Shown: one piece after another, positions 1-5,448 of the stretch
Layout: every line of letters starts with the position of its first letter
Position numbering within the stretch: position 1 is the stretch's first letter
DNA from: Pseudomonadota bacterium
GTDB taxonomy: Bacteria > Desulfobacterota > Anaeroferrophillalia > Anaeroferrophillales > Tharpellaceae
NCBI GenBank assembly: GCA_015486505.1
Contig: WFRP01000074.1
Coordinates: forward strand, 1-9,263
Length of the DNA stretch: 9,263 nt
Direction: 5' to 3'
Notes under the pieces: generated by a model
Databases searched by the model: none
Seen by the model: the letters and a program-made list of their open reading frames with translations, nothing else
What the model was told of the DNA's origin: nothing
Made by a program: the position numbers and the translations under genes

Positions 1-110
1 CAGAACATTTTCTGATTATTAAATCTTGTTTTTTGGTGCAGAAAATAACCTGTAAGGTACTAATGGGCTCCCGCTCGCTTCCGAAAAACAACGAAATCGT
101 TTCCGCAACC
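1..110 (-). repeat. Diverged, inverted copy of the 133-bp hairpin repeat
   Basis: Read on the minus strand, this stretch is a degenerate copy of the unit repeated in tandem at 8995-9263. Positions 41-65 match the unit's left arm with one difference (position 58), and positions 1-13 match its right arm. The arms ATTTTCTG (7-14) and CAGAAAAT (39-46) form a perfect 8-bp stem around a loop whose sequence differs entirely from the tandem copies. Further in, 102-110 (TCCGCAACC) matches another block of the unit, but a stretch at about 66-100 is inserted or unrelated. The copy is cut by the window edge, so its right arm is incomplete. Confidence 0.7.
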
Positions 111-125
111 GCTTACGAAAAAACA

Positions 126-154
126 CCCCCGCCCCCTCCAGAAGGTGGGGGGGG
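126..154. other. GC-rich hairpin with G8 run
   Basis: CCCCCTCC (132-139) faces GGTGGGGG (144-151) across the loop AGAA, giving an 8-bp stem with one mismatch. Further C and G runs on both sides could extend it. It is followed by TAAAATTT rather than a clear T tract, so it is a poor intrinsic terminator on the plus strand. Its function is unknown. Confidence 0.45.
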
Positions 155-258
155 TAAAATTTGGCTGAATAGTTACAATATTTTTTTATCGAGCGGAATA
201 ATCCAAACTTAAATTGAATTAATTTAATCCTTTTTACACTGTTTGCAAAAGATTATCT

Positions 259-272
259 TTGACTTAAGTCAA
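259..272. promoter_or_regulatory. FNR-like palindrome, probable Crp/Fnr operator
   Basis: TTGACTTAAGTCAA is a perfect 14-bp palindrome with the half-site layout of FNR/DNR/HcpR-type sites (TTGAY, four bases, RTCAA). Its left half is also the -35 hexamer of the promoter at 259-287. The next gene downstream encodes a regulator of the matching family, so negative autoregulation by blocking the -35 box is the simplest reading. The palindrome is seen directly; that this regulator binds it is inference. Confidence 0.6.
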
Positions 273-287
273 CAAGACTGAAATAAT
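259..287 (+). promoter_or_regulatory. Sigma-70-type promoter of the Crp/Fnr gene
   Basis: The -35 box TTGACT (259-264), a 17-bp spacer and the -10 box AATAAT (282-287) each match the consensus at five of six positions. The predicted start of transcription is near 294, leaving a leader of about 140 nt before the ATG at 436. Confidence 0.5.
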
Positions 288-435
288 AGTAAAGGAAATT
301 GCGCGCAGACGGTTTTTATCGCGCGCGGCGGCGCGGGGTCGCAGAGGAAAAGCATACGTTAATTGTATATTTGTGGCCGCCATAGCGGTTCAAAACGTTT
401 TTTACAACGCCACTTAATTAAAGCAAGGAACAGGA

Positions 436-1134
436 ATGACGGCAGATAAAGGTAAACCTCTGGTTGAGTGGCTGGGGGCGACTTCACTTTTTGATGGGGT
501 CAGGGGGCAGCATCTTCGGGATTTGAGCGGGATTGCGATGGTTGTCAGTTATAAACGGCGGGCCGCGATTTTCAGTACCGGGGACCCGGGAAACGGTTTT
601 TATCTGGTGAAAGAGGGCCGGGTTAAAGTGTTTATGCTCTCACCGGAGGGTAAGGAGCAGATCCTGCATATAGTCGGGCCCGGGGAATCCTTTGGCGAGG
701 TCGCGGTTTTTGCCGGACAGAGTTTCCCGGCTCACGCCGTGGCCTTGGAGAACAGCCGCCTGGTTTTTCTGCCGCGTGATGATTTTGTGACCCTGGTTTC
801 GGTAAATCCGGCTTTGGCTTTAAACCTGCTGGCCGCGCTTTCCCAGCGTCTGCGTCAGTTCGCGAAGATGATTGACGCGCTTTCGTTGAAAGAGGTGCCC
901 GGCCGTCTGGCCGCCCATCTGCTTTATCTGAACGATAAACAGGCCGGTGGAAATCGTTTACGCCTCGAACTCTCCAAAACCCAGCTCGCGAGTCTGTTGG
1001 GAACCATTCCGGAAACCCTCTCCCGCATCTTGAGCAAACTGCAGCGGGCCGGATTTATTGTAATCGATGGCGCTGATATTACCATTGTTAACCGGTCAAG
1101 ATTAGTCGAATTGGCTGAACTCGGGAAGTTTTGA
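436..1134 (+). CDS. Crp/Fnr-family transcriptional regulator (FNR/DNR/HcpR-like, no cysteines)
   Basis: This 232-residue protein has the Crp/Fnr layout. An N-terminal cyclic-nucleotide-binding-type beta-roll domain spans about residues 18-125 (GDPGNGFYLVKEG, then GPGESFGEVAVF). A dimerisation helix spans about 126-150. A C-terminal winged helix-turn-helix follows, with SKTQLASLLG (180-189) and recognition helix PETLSRIL (192-199). The E193..S196-R197 pattern is the one FNR uses to read TTGA half-sites. The Arg-Ser pair that CRP uses for cAMP phosphate is replaced by PAH (98-100), so canonical cAMP binding is unlikely. There are no cysteines, so an FNR-type 4Fe-4S cluster is excluded; a haem/NO sensor (DNR/HcpR type) or another ligand is possible but not shown. 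AAGGA at 425-429 supports the ATG at 436. The gene converges on the lytic transglycosylase gene with only 10 bp between stop codons. Confidence 0.9.
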   Translation: MTADKGKPLVEWLGATSLFDGVRGQHLRDLSGIAMVVSYKRRAAIFSTGDPGNGFYLVKEGRVKVFMLSPEGKEQILHIVGPGESFGEVAVFAGQSFPAHAVALENSRLVFLPRDDFVTLVSVNPALALNLLAALSQRLRQFAKMIDALSLKEVPGRLAAHLLYLNDKQAGGNRLRLELSKTQLASLLGTIPETLSRILSKLQRAGFIVIDGADITIVNRSRLVELAELGKF

Positions 1135-1144
1135 CGTAACCTTA

Positions 1145-2251
1145 CTATCTTAAACGCAGTTTCTGGCCGATAATAATTCTGGAGTTAGGCAGGCGGTTAA
1201 GCCGGATCAGTTTGCCGCTGGAGGTGTGAAAACGGCGGGCGATTGCTCCCAGAGTATCACCTTTCTTGACAATATAGTAAGCTCTCCGCCAAGTGGTCAG
1301 GGGCGGTAGCTTCCTGATAACCGCAGCAACTTTGCGGCTGTAGCCGGCGGGTAAAATCAGGTTGAATTTTCCCGCCGGCAGCCGGTTACTGATGAGATGG
1401 GGATTTAATTTTTTCAGATGGTGGAAGGTTAAGCCGAGGCGCAAGGCGAAATCAGTCAGAGAATATTCGTTTTTCAGGTTGAGCGGGATATAGTCAACCG
1501 GCAGGGGTTTATAGCATTGATCCGGGCTGATCCTGTAACCGTATGCGGCCGGATTGTTGAGAATCAGTTTGATTGCCGCCAGCCGGTAGAAATAACGTTC
1601 GCTCTCCTCCGGCAGGGATAGGGAGTGGTAGTTTTTGGTTTTTTGTTTGCTGACGGCATTCGCGACCCGTTTTTCCCCGCAATTATAGGCCGCCAGCGCC
1701 AGCGGCCAGGAGGAAAATTTTGCTTTGAGGAATTTCAGATAAGCAAGGGCCTGTTCCGTGGCCCTGACCGGGTCAAGGCGTTCGTCCAGGTTTGCAGTAA
1801 TGCGTAAACCCCGGCGGCGGCCGGTATGGCGCATAAACTGCCAGAGGCCCGCGGCTCCGGCCCGTGAGTGGATATCGTCGATCAGCGAGCTTTCCGCCAC
1901 GGCGACAAATTTCAGGTCCTCCGGCAGTTTAAGCCGCTTTATTTTTTTTGTGAAAAGCGGGAAATAGCGCGGCGCCCGCTTGAGCCACATAATAACCTGG
2001 GCTTGATTATAGGCCGCGATTATGAGTTCACGATCCAGCATTTCCCGGCAATAACGCTCGTTAAGCGGCAGGGGGTAGCCGCAGAAGGTGAGTTTCTCCG
2101 GCACCTTGAATATGGGGATTTGCAGATTGTAAATCTCAGGATTTTTAAGGGGCGCCTTTTCGGCCGGTGCGGCTCTAAGGATGGCCGGGAGCAGAATCAG
2201 GCCGGCGATAATAATAATCTGTTTGATTTTAAGTTCTTTTTTGGAGTACAT
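1145..2251 (-). CDS. mltD: MltD-like membrane-bound lytic murein transglycosylase with LysM
   Basis: This 368-residue exported enzyme cleaves the MurNAc-GlcNAc bond of peptidoglycan to give 1,6-anhydro-MurNAc ends. Residues 8-28 are a signal sequence (IKQIIIIAGLILLPAILRAA) after a lysine-rich start. There is no lipobox cysteine, unlike E. coli MltD. The SLT domain (about 105-205) carries the catalytic Glu120 in AVAESSL, then AGLWQFM (134-140), LDERLDP (155-161) and ALAAYNCG (185-192). A degenerate LysM-like region follows (about 252-303), and a clear LysM closes the protein (325-368: YYIVKKGDTLGAIARRF, then IIIGQKLRLR). Two LysM domains make it shorter than E. coli MltD. The ATG at 2251 is the only good start. 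It has no Shine-Dalgarno, and a promoter candidate lies directly upstream. The gene is divergent from mtgA, which makes the glycan that this enzyme cuts. Confidence 0.9.
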   Translation of the reverse strand: MYSKKELKIKQIIIIAGLILLPAILRAAPAEKAPLKNPEIYNLQIPIFKVPEKLTFCGYPLPLNERYCREMLDRELIIAAYNQAQVIMWLKRAPRYFPLFTKKIKRLKLPEDLKFVAVAESSLIDDIHSRAGAAGLWQFMRHTGRRRGLRITANLDERLDPVRATEQALAYLKFLKAKFSSWPLALAAYNCGEKRVANAVSKQKTKNYHSLSLPEESERYFYRLAAIKLILNNPAAYGYRISPDQCYKPLPVDYIPLNLKNEYSLTDFALRLGLTFHHLKKLNPHLISNRLPAGKFNLILPAGYSRKVAAVIRKLPPLTTWRRAYYIVKKGDTLGAIARRFHTSSGKLIRLNRLPNSRIIIGQKLRLR

Positions 2252-2259
2252 AGGAAGTG

Positions 2260-2288
2260 ACTCTAGTGCTTTTGTGCATATTCGTCAA
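2260..2288 (-). promoter_or_regulatory. Promoter candidate for the lytic transglycosylase gene
   Basis: On the minus strand, TTGACG (2288-2283), a 17-bp spacer and TAGAGT (2265-2260) form a fair sigma-70 promoter. The predicted start of transcription is around 2253, only about two bases before the ATG. That would make a nearly leaderless mRNA, consistent with the missing ribosome binding site. Confidence 0.4.
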
Positions 2289-2313
2289 CCGTCAATGTGA
2301 CCGGGTTGGCGAA
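2281..2313. promoter_or_regulatory. Inverted repeat in the mltD/mtgA divergent spacer
   Basis: TTCGTCAACC (2281-2290) and GGTTGGCGAA (2304-2313) are inverted copies with one mismatch, separated by 13 bases. The left arm contains the proposed -35 box of mltD, so a bound protein could repress that gene and also affect mtgA. No known regulator is recognised for it. Confidence 0.4.
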
Positions 2314-2355
2314 AATATTGTGATTTAATTTTTTTATAGCTGGACAGCAGGCGAG

Positions 2356-3072
2356 ATGACGGTTTTGAAAAAAAGAGAGGCAAAAAAATCACACCGGCTG
2401 CGAAATTTCTGTTTGCTGTTGCTGTTATTTCTGAATCTGCTGATCGCAGCCCAGGTTTTCATTTTCGGTTACGTCAAGCCGCCGTTGACGATAACTTCAG
2501 CCCGGGCCTGGATTGATTACGCCTGGCAGCGGGGGCCGCGGCCGCCGGCCCGGCAGTGGATTCCGCTTGAAGATTTTTCACCGAATCTGAGACGGGCGGT
2601 TTTAGCTTCGGAGGATCAGCGTTTCCTGACCCATTTCGGCTTAGACTTTATTGAATTGGGCCAGGCTTTACGTTCTCTAGGTAAAGGCGGCTACCTGCGC
2701 GGCGCCAGTACGATAACAATGCAGACCGCCCGGACAATGTTTCTCTGGCCGGCCCGCAGCTGGATCCGAAAACTGGCGGAAGCATATTATTCCTTATGGC
2801 TGGAAATTATCTGGAGTAAAAAGAAAATTCTTGAATTTTATTTGAACAGTGTTGACTGGGGGCCGGGCCTGACCGGGGCTGAAGCCGCCGCGGTTAAATA
2901 TTTTCATTGCCGGGCCCGGGAGCTGAGCCGGGAACAGGCGGCGCTGCTGGCGGCGGTTTTGCCGGGGCCGCATCTCTGGCGGCCGGATAAACCCACCGCC
3001 GCGGTTGAGCGTCGGGCCCAGCGTATTTTGCGGGAAATGGCGAAAGTTCCTCTGGTCGGGGGCGGGGGTTGA
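2356..3072 (+). CDS. mtgA: Monofunctional biosynthetic peptidoglycan glycosyltransferase
   Basis: This 238-residue GT51 enzyme polymerises lipid II into glycan strands at the outer face of the inner membrane. A basic N-terminus precedes one membrane anchor (about 17-40, LLLLLFLNLLIAAQVFIFGY). The GT51 motifs appear in order: ASEDQRFLTHFGLD (84-97) with the catalytic Glu86; RGASTITMQTARTMFLW (115-131), the lipid II-binding motif; SWIRKLAEA (135-143); and WSKKKILEFYLNSVDWG (153-169). GAEAAAVKYF (174-183) follows. The length matches E. coli MtgA and no transpeptidase domain follows, which separates it from class A PBPs. The start is the ATG at 2356 with a weak GCAGGCGAG upstream. It ends in a run of glycines. 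The divergent partner is a lytic transglycosylase. Confidence 0.93.
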   Translation: MTVLKKREAKKSHRLRNFCLLLLLFLNLLIAAQVFIFGYVKPPLTITSARAWIDYAWQRGPRPPARQWIPLEDFSPNLRRAVLASEDQRFLTHFGLDFIELGQALRSLGKGGYLRGASTITMQTARTMFLWPARSWIRKLAEAYYSLWLEIIWSKKKILEFYLNSVDWGPGLTGAEAAAVKYFHCRARELSREQAALLAAVLPGPHLWRPDKPTAAVERRAQRILREMAKVPLVGGGG

Positions 3073-3084
3073 GCGTTTTTAACC

Positions 3085-3114
3085 TTGACAAATTTAAGAA
3101 AACCGTTGTAATCA
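3085..3114 (+). promoter_or_regulatory. Promoter candidate for the COG2426 gene
   Basis: A consensus -35 box TTGACA (3085-3090) is followed after 18 bp by TAATCA (3109-3114), a poor -10 box. If used, it gives a leader of about 120 nt that carries the hairpin at 3156-3199. Confidence 0.25.
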
Positions 3115-3153
3115 GAGCTATTCTTAATGTAAAGCGTCGGGTTTGCTGATTGC

Positions 3154-3199
3154 AAAGGCCGATTCGGTTAGCGGAGATATCCCCGGGTTGAATCGGCTT
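3154..3199 (+). promoter_or_regulatory. Structured leader element related to the 133-bp repeat unit
   Basis: GCCGATTC (3158-3165) and GAATCGGC (3190-3197) pair perfectly, and the stem can grow to about 10 bp with one G-U pair. Inside it, CGG (3172-3174) can pair with CCG (3183-3185). The stretch 3154-3186 also aligns, with a few changes and short gaps, to the last third of the 133-bp unit (for example 9092-9125), sharing the AAAGGC, GATT.GGTT and GCGGAGATA blocks. No T tract follows directly, so it is not a standard terminator. It lies between mtgA and the next gene and could be a leader RNA or a repeat remnant. Confidence 0.45.
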
Positions 3200-3239
3200 G
3201 AATTTAAATGATAACTTTTTGAGCTGTAAAAAAAATTAT

Positions 3240-4037
3240 ATGGGTTTTTTGTCGAGCCTTAAATTTTGGCGGCGCTCACCCCGGCCGCCGTTAGCGTCAA
3301 CTGATGACCCCGCGCCGGCAGCAAAGTTCGCCGAGGCGGATTCCGATGTGGTTTCGGCGGAGCCGGTGGTTTCCGAAGAAGAGTCCGGGACCTCTCTTTA
3401 TCAGAGTGGGGAAGGCCGGGTCCTTATTCTGGGTCTTGTTCTGACTCTGGTTTTTATCGTTCTGATTGTTTACTATCTGACTGTCAATGTTAAAGAAGCT
3501 CAGACCCTGTTGCTGGCATTTGTCGCTCATACCCTCGGCGGCCGGGCGGCCGGGATCGGGTTGTGCGTTGCTTTTGAATTTCCGAGTTGGGTGACGATCT
3601 CCTATAATCTGTTTCTTGAAGTTTTAATCGTCTGCTACTGTTATTCGCTGTTTGTCTTCTCATTTAATAAATATATCAATATCAAATGGCTGACAACCGC
3701 CACCAGGAACGCTGAAAAACAGGCCTTGAAACATAAGGACGCGGTTGCCCGTTACGGCTGGCTGGGGATTTTTACTTTTGTTATGATTCCGCTGCCGATT
3801 ACCGGCCCGGCGGCAGGCTCGATTATCGCCTATTTTCTCAAGTTCAGTATTAAAAGGAATTTTGCCGCGGTCTTTTCGGGAACCCTGGCCGCCATTGTCA
3901 TCTGGACTTATTTTTTCGACTATCTCGATCGTCATATTATGACATTTAAATATGTAATTATGGCGGTGCTTCTGGTTATATTTTTGTCATACTTCAAGAC
4001 AATCAAGCGTTGGTTTACCCAGGATATTGAAGATTGA
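3240..4037 (+). CDS. COG2426 (Sm_multidrug_ex) family integral membrane protein
   Basis: From the ATG at 3240 this is a 265-residue inner-membrane protein of the family annotated as 'putative small multi-drug export protein' (PF06695); transport by the family is not well proven. A charged, proline- and glutamate-rich cytoplasmic-like N-terminus (1-58) precedes hydrophobic segments at about 61-82, 88-113, 117-142, 173-200, 205-226 and 234-252. The family signature is the YGWLGIFTFVMIPLPITGPAAGSIIAYFL stretch (172-200), with IPLP and TGP inside the membrane. An in-frame TTG at 3198 would add 14 residues, but it sits in the arm of the leader hairpin and follows an in-frame stop. ATG 3240 is preferred although its Shine-Dalgarno is weak. 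The STAS gene follows after 67 bp and may be co-transcribed. Confidence 0.75.
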   Translation: MGFLSSLKFWRRSPRPPLASTDDPAPAAKFAEADSDVVSAEPVVSEEESGTSLYQSGEGRVLILGLVLTLVFIVLIVYYLTVNVKEAQTLLLAFVAHTLGGRAAGIGLCVAFEFPSWVTISYNLFLEVLIVCYCYSLFVFSFNKYINIKWLTTATRNAEKQALKHKDAVARYGWLGIFTFVMIPLPITGPAAGSIIAYFLKFSIKRNFAAVFSGTLAAIVIWTYFFDYLDRHIMTFKYVIMAVLLVIFLSYFKTIKRWFTQDIED

Positions 4038-4104
4038 AAAGTTTAAGTTTAAAGTTTGTAAATTAATGGTTTTTATGTGAAAAATGTTTTGACGGAGGCG
4101 GTTG

Positions 4105-4383
4105 ATGGAAACAAGATTAGCGTTAAAAGGTGATGTCGCAAATATTGAAACCTGGGATGAATTTTCACAGGAGTTGACCGCCGCCGTCGATGGCGGCACC
4201 AAGCGCCTGGTCCTTGATATGGAGAGGGTTACTTATCTGAATTCAAGTGCCCTGGGGTCAATCGTCAGCGCGCAGAGGAAGATGAGTGAGCGCGAAGCCG
4301 AGATGGTGCTGGTCAATGTTTCCAAAAAACTTCTGCAATTTTTTGAACTCTACAATCTCACCGAAATCTTGACGGTTGAGTAA
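4105..4383 (+). CDS. STAS-domain protein, anti-sigma-factor-antagonist type
   Basis: This 92-residue single-domain protein has the SpoIIAA-like STAS fold pattern. An N-terminal strand (TRLALKGDVAN) is followed by a helix (about 16-28), the strand RLVLDMERVTYL (34-45), and the loop plus helix NSSALGSIVSAQRK (46-59). That loop is where SpoIIAA-type proteins are phosphorylated on serine by an anti-sigma-factor kinase; Ser47 or Ser48 is the candidate here, with Asn46 in place of the usual Asp. The last part is a strand and helix (MVLVNVSKKLLQFFELYNL). GGAGG at 4094-4098, six bases before ATG 4105, fixes the start and rules out the TTG three bases earlier. No kinase, phosphatase or sigma factor is nearby, so the partner switch it serves cannot be named. 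Role in a lipid-transport (MlaB-like) system is less likely without mla genes. Confidence 0.85.
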   Translation: METRLALKGDVANIETWDEFSQELTAAVDGGTKRLVLDMERVTYLNSSALGSIVSAQRKMSEREAEMVLVNVSKKLLQFFELYNLTEILTVE

Positions 4384-4421
4384 ATAACCCTCCAAACCCA
4401 ACACCCGGCCCCGAAACCGTT

Positions 4422-4460
4422 TAACCAAGGGGGTCTAACCAAAGGGGTCAGGCTTGACTT
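4422..4460. repeat. Tandem 14-bp repeat and REP-like segment
   Basis: TAACCAAGGGGGTC (4422-4435) is followed directly by TAACCAAAGGGGTC (4436-4449), identical at 13 of 14 positions. It continues as AGGCTTGACTT. The GGGGTCAGGCTTGACTT stretch (4444-4460) resembles short sequences I associate with REP-type elements and their tyrosine transposases in this group. That link is from memory and cannot be checked here. Confidence 0.4.
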
Positions 4461-4495
4461 ATGGGTATTTGCGGAGAGCGGCGGCCGGCAGTTTT

Positions 4496-4555
4496 GTTGA
4501 TTAAGTTGAGGTTGATTAAGTTGAGGTTGATTAAGCTGAGGTTGATTAAGCTGAG
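4496..4555. repeat. Four tandem 15-bp repeats
   Basis: The unit GTTGATTAAGTTGAG occurs at 4496-4510 and 4511-4525, and the variant GTTGATTAAGCTGAG at 4526-4540 and 4541-4555. The pairwise arrangement of the T/C variant suggests stepwise duplication. The array lies between the convergent STAS and isomerase genes and ends 10 bp before the isomerase stop codon. It is not coding. Confidence 0.85.
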
Positions 4556-4565
4556 ATAGTTACAT

Positions 4566-5396
4566 TCAGTTTAATTCTTCTCTCAGGTATTCCTGAACCT
4601 CGGTAAGGCTTGCGATTATCAAATCGCGTTTCCGCGGAAGCTCGGCCGGGCTCAATTCCAGGGTGACGGCGCCTTCGTAATTTTCCTGTTTTAACATATA
4701 GAGAAAGCGGGTCAGGGGCAGAATGCCGCGGCCGGGGAACAGGTGTTCACGCTGGTGTCCGTAATCACTGAAATGGATATTTTTAACCCTGCCGCTTTCC
4801 AGAAGCTGTTGGAATTCTCCGAGAAAGTTGGGGTTGTGTGAGCCCATGTGCGTCGTATCAAAAGTCATAAAAAGATTATGCTTTAGCATAAAACTCAGCA
4901 TATTTTCAGATTTTTTGAGAAGATTGGGATTGAAACGCAGGCGTTTGCCGACGTAGGGCATATTCTCAATGGTAACGATTACCGAGCTGTTGTCAATCAA
5001 CTTCTGGTAATCCTTCACTTTACGAAACCAGTTCCAGAAGATGAACTCGGGCGGCAGCCATAAGGGGGGATGGAAATTAACCAGAGGGATGGCGAAATCC
5101 CGGGCCAGGGCAACGCATTTCTGTAAGGAGACTCCACCGTGACCCCACTTGCGGAGTTTGAAGAAGGGCGCGTGGATGGACGCTATTTTATTGATTTTCA
5201 GTAATTTTTCAATAATTTTATGGGGAGGCCGGTTTTCGAAGTGGGTGTTTATGATGAGTTCAACCCCATCAAATCCGGATTCTACGGAAACTTCAAATAT
5301 TTCCGTAAGTTTCATAGTATAAAGGGTGCCGGCCGAAAGGATGATTTTTCGCGGCGAGTTCTTTTTCTGAAGTGATGATATGGTTTGTGAATCCAT
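4566..5396 (-). CDS. Sugar phosphate isomerase/epimerase-like TIM-barrel protein
   Basis: This 276-residue soluble protein belongs to the xylose isomerase-like/AP-endonuclease-2 superfamily (PF01261). Strand-end motifs follow the barrel: SAGTLY (21-26), GFDGVELI (41-48), IASIHAPF (71-78), LVNFHPP (105-111), IVTIENMP (140-147), FMTFDTTHMG (176-185), VKNIHFSDYG (204-213) and AVTLELSP (243-250). Candidate metal ligands are Glu144, Asp180/His183, His208 and Glu247. These are the positions where epimerases and endonuclease IV bind divalent metal, but the true reaction (isomerase, epimerase, dehydratase or nuclease) cannot be told from the fold. The gene lies 52 bp downstream of the D-amino-acid transaminase on the same strand, which suggests co-transcription. 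The ATG at 5396 lacks a clear Shine-Dalgarno; the barrel begins near residue 18, so a slightly shorter protein is possible. Confidence 0.8.
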   Translation of the reverse strand: MDSQTISSLQKKNSPRKIILSAGTLYTMKLTEIFEVSVESGFDGVELIINTHFENRPPHKIIEKLLKINKIASIHAPFFKLRKWGHGGVSLQKCVALARDFAIPLVNFHPPLWLPPEFIFWNWFRKVKDYQKLIDNSSVIVTIENMPYVGKRLRFNPNLLKKSENMLSFMLKHNLFMTFDTTHMGSHNPNFLGEFQQLLESGRVKNIHFSDYGHQREHLFPGRGILPLTRFLYMLKQENYEGAVTLELSPAELPRKRDLIIASLTEVQEYLREELN

Positions 5397-5448
5397 CTAA
5401 TAAAAAGCCGCCGTTGCTATGTCCGGGTTCAACTCAAAATAAAACCAG

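Larger units (their letters stand above)
1..435. other. Gene-free region upstream of the Crp/Fnr gene
   Basis: I see no credible coding sequence here on either strand. From left to right the region holds the inverted repeat copy (1-110), a C-rich/G-rich hairpin (126-154) ending in a run of eight G, an AT-rich stretch (about 155-258), the palindrome and promoter of the regulator (259-287), and then a leader of about 140 nt. The leader contains a GCGCGC inverted repeat (301-306 and 321-326) and a small CCGC/GCGG hairpin near 375-388. Confidence 0.6.

Noticed and set aside
126..160. Intrinsic terminator for a gene to the left
   Set aside because: The G-rich stem is followed by TAAAATTT rather than a T tract, and no gene end is visible to its left.
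1868..2260. A 130-codon plus-strand reading frame opposite the lytic transglycosylase gene
   Set aside because: It is antisense to a clearly conserved signal peptide and SLT domain, and its translation resembles no family I know.
3154..3199. A known riboswitch upstream of the COG2426 gene
   Set aside because: I could not match it to the conserved cores of c-di-GMP, fluoride, TPP, guanidine or preQ1 riboswitches that I can recall; left as an unassigned structured element.
3198..3239. TTG start at 3198 for the COG2426 gene
   Set aside because: It lies in the closing arm of the leader hairpin, has no Shine-Dalgarno, and adds only 14 residues unlike the rest of the protein; ATG 3240 is simpler.
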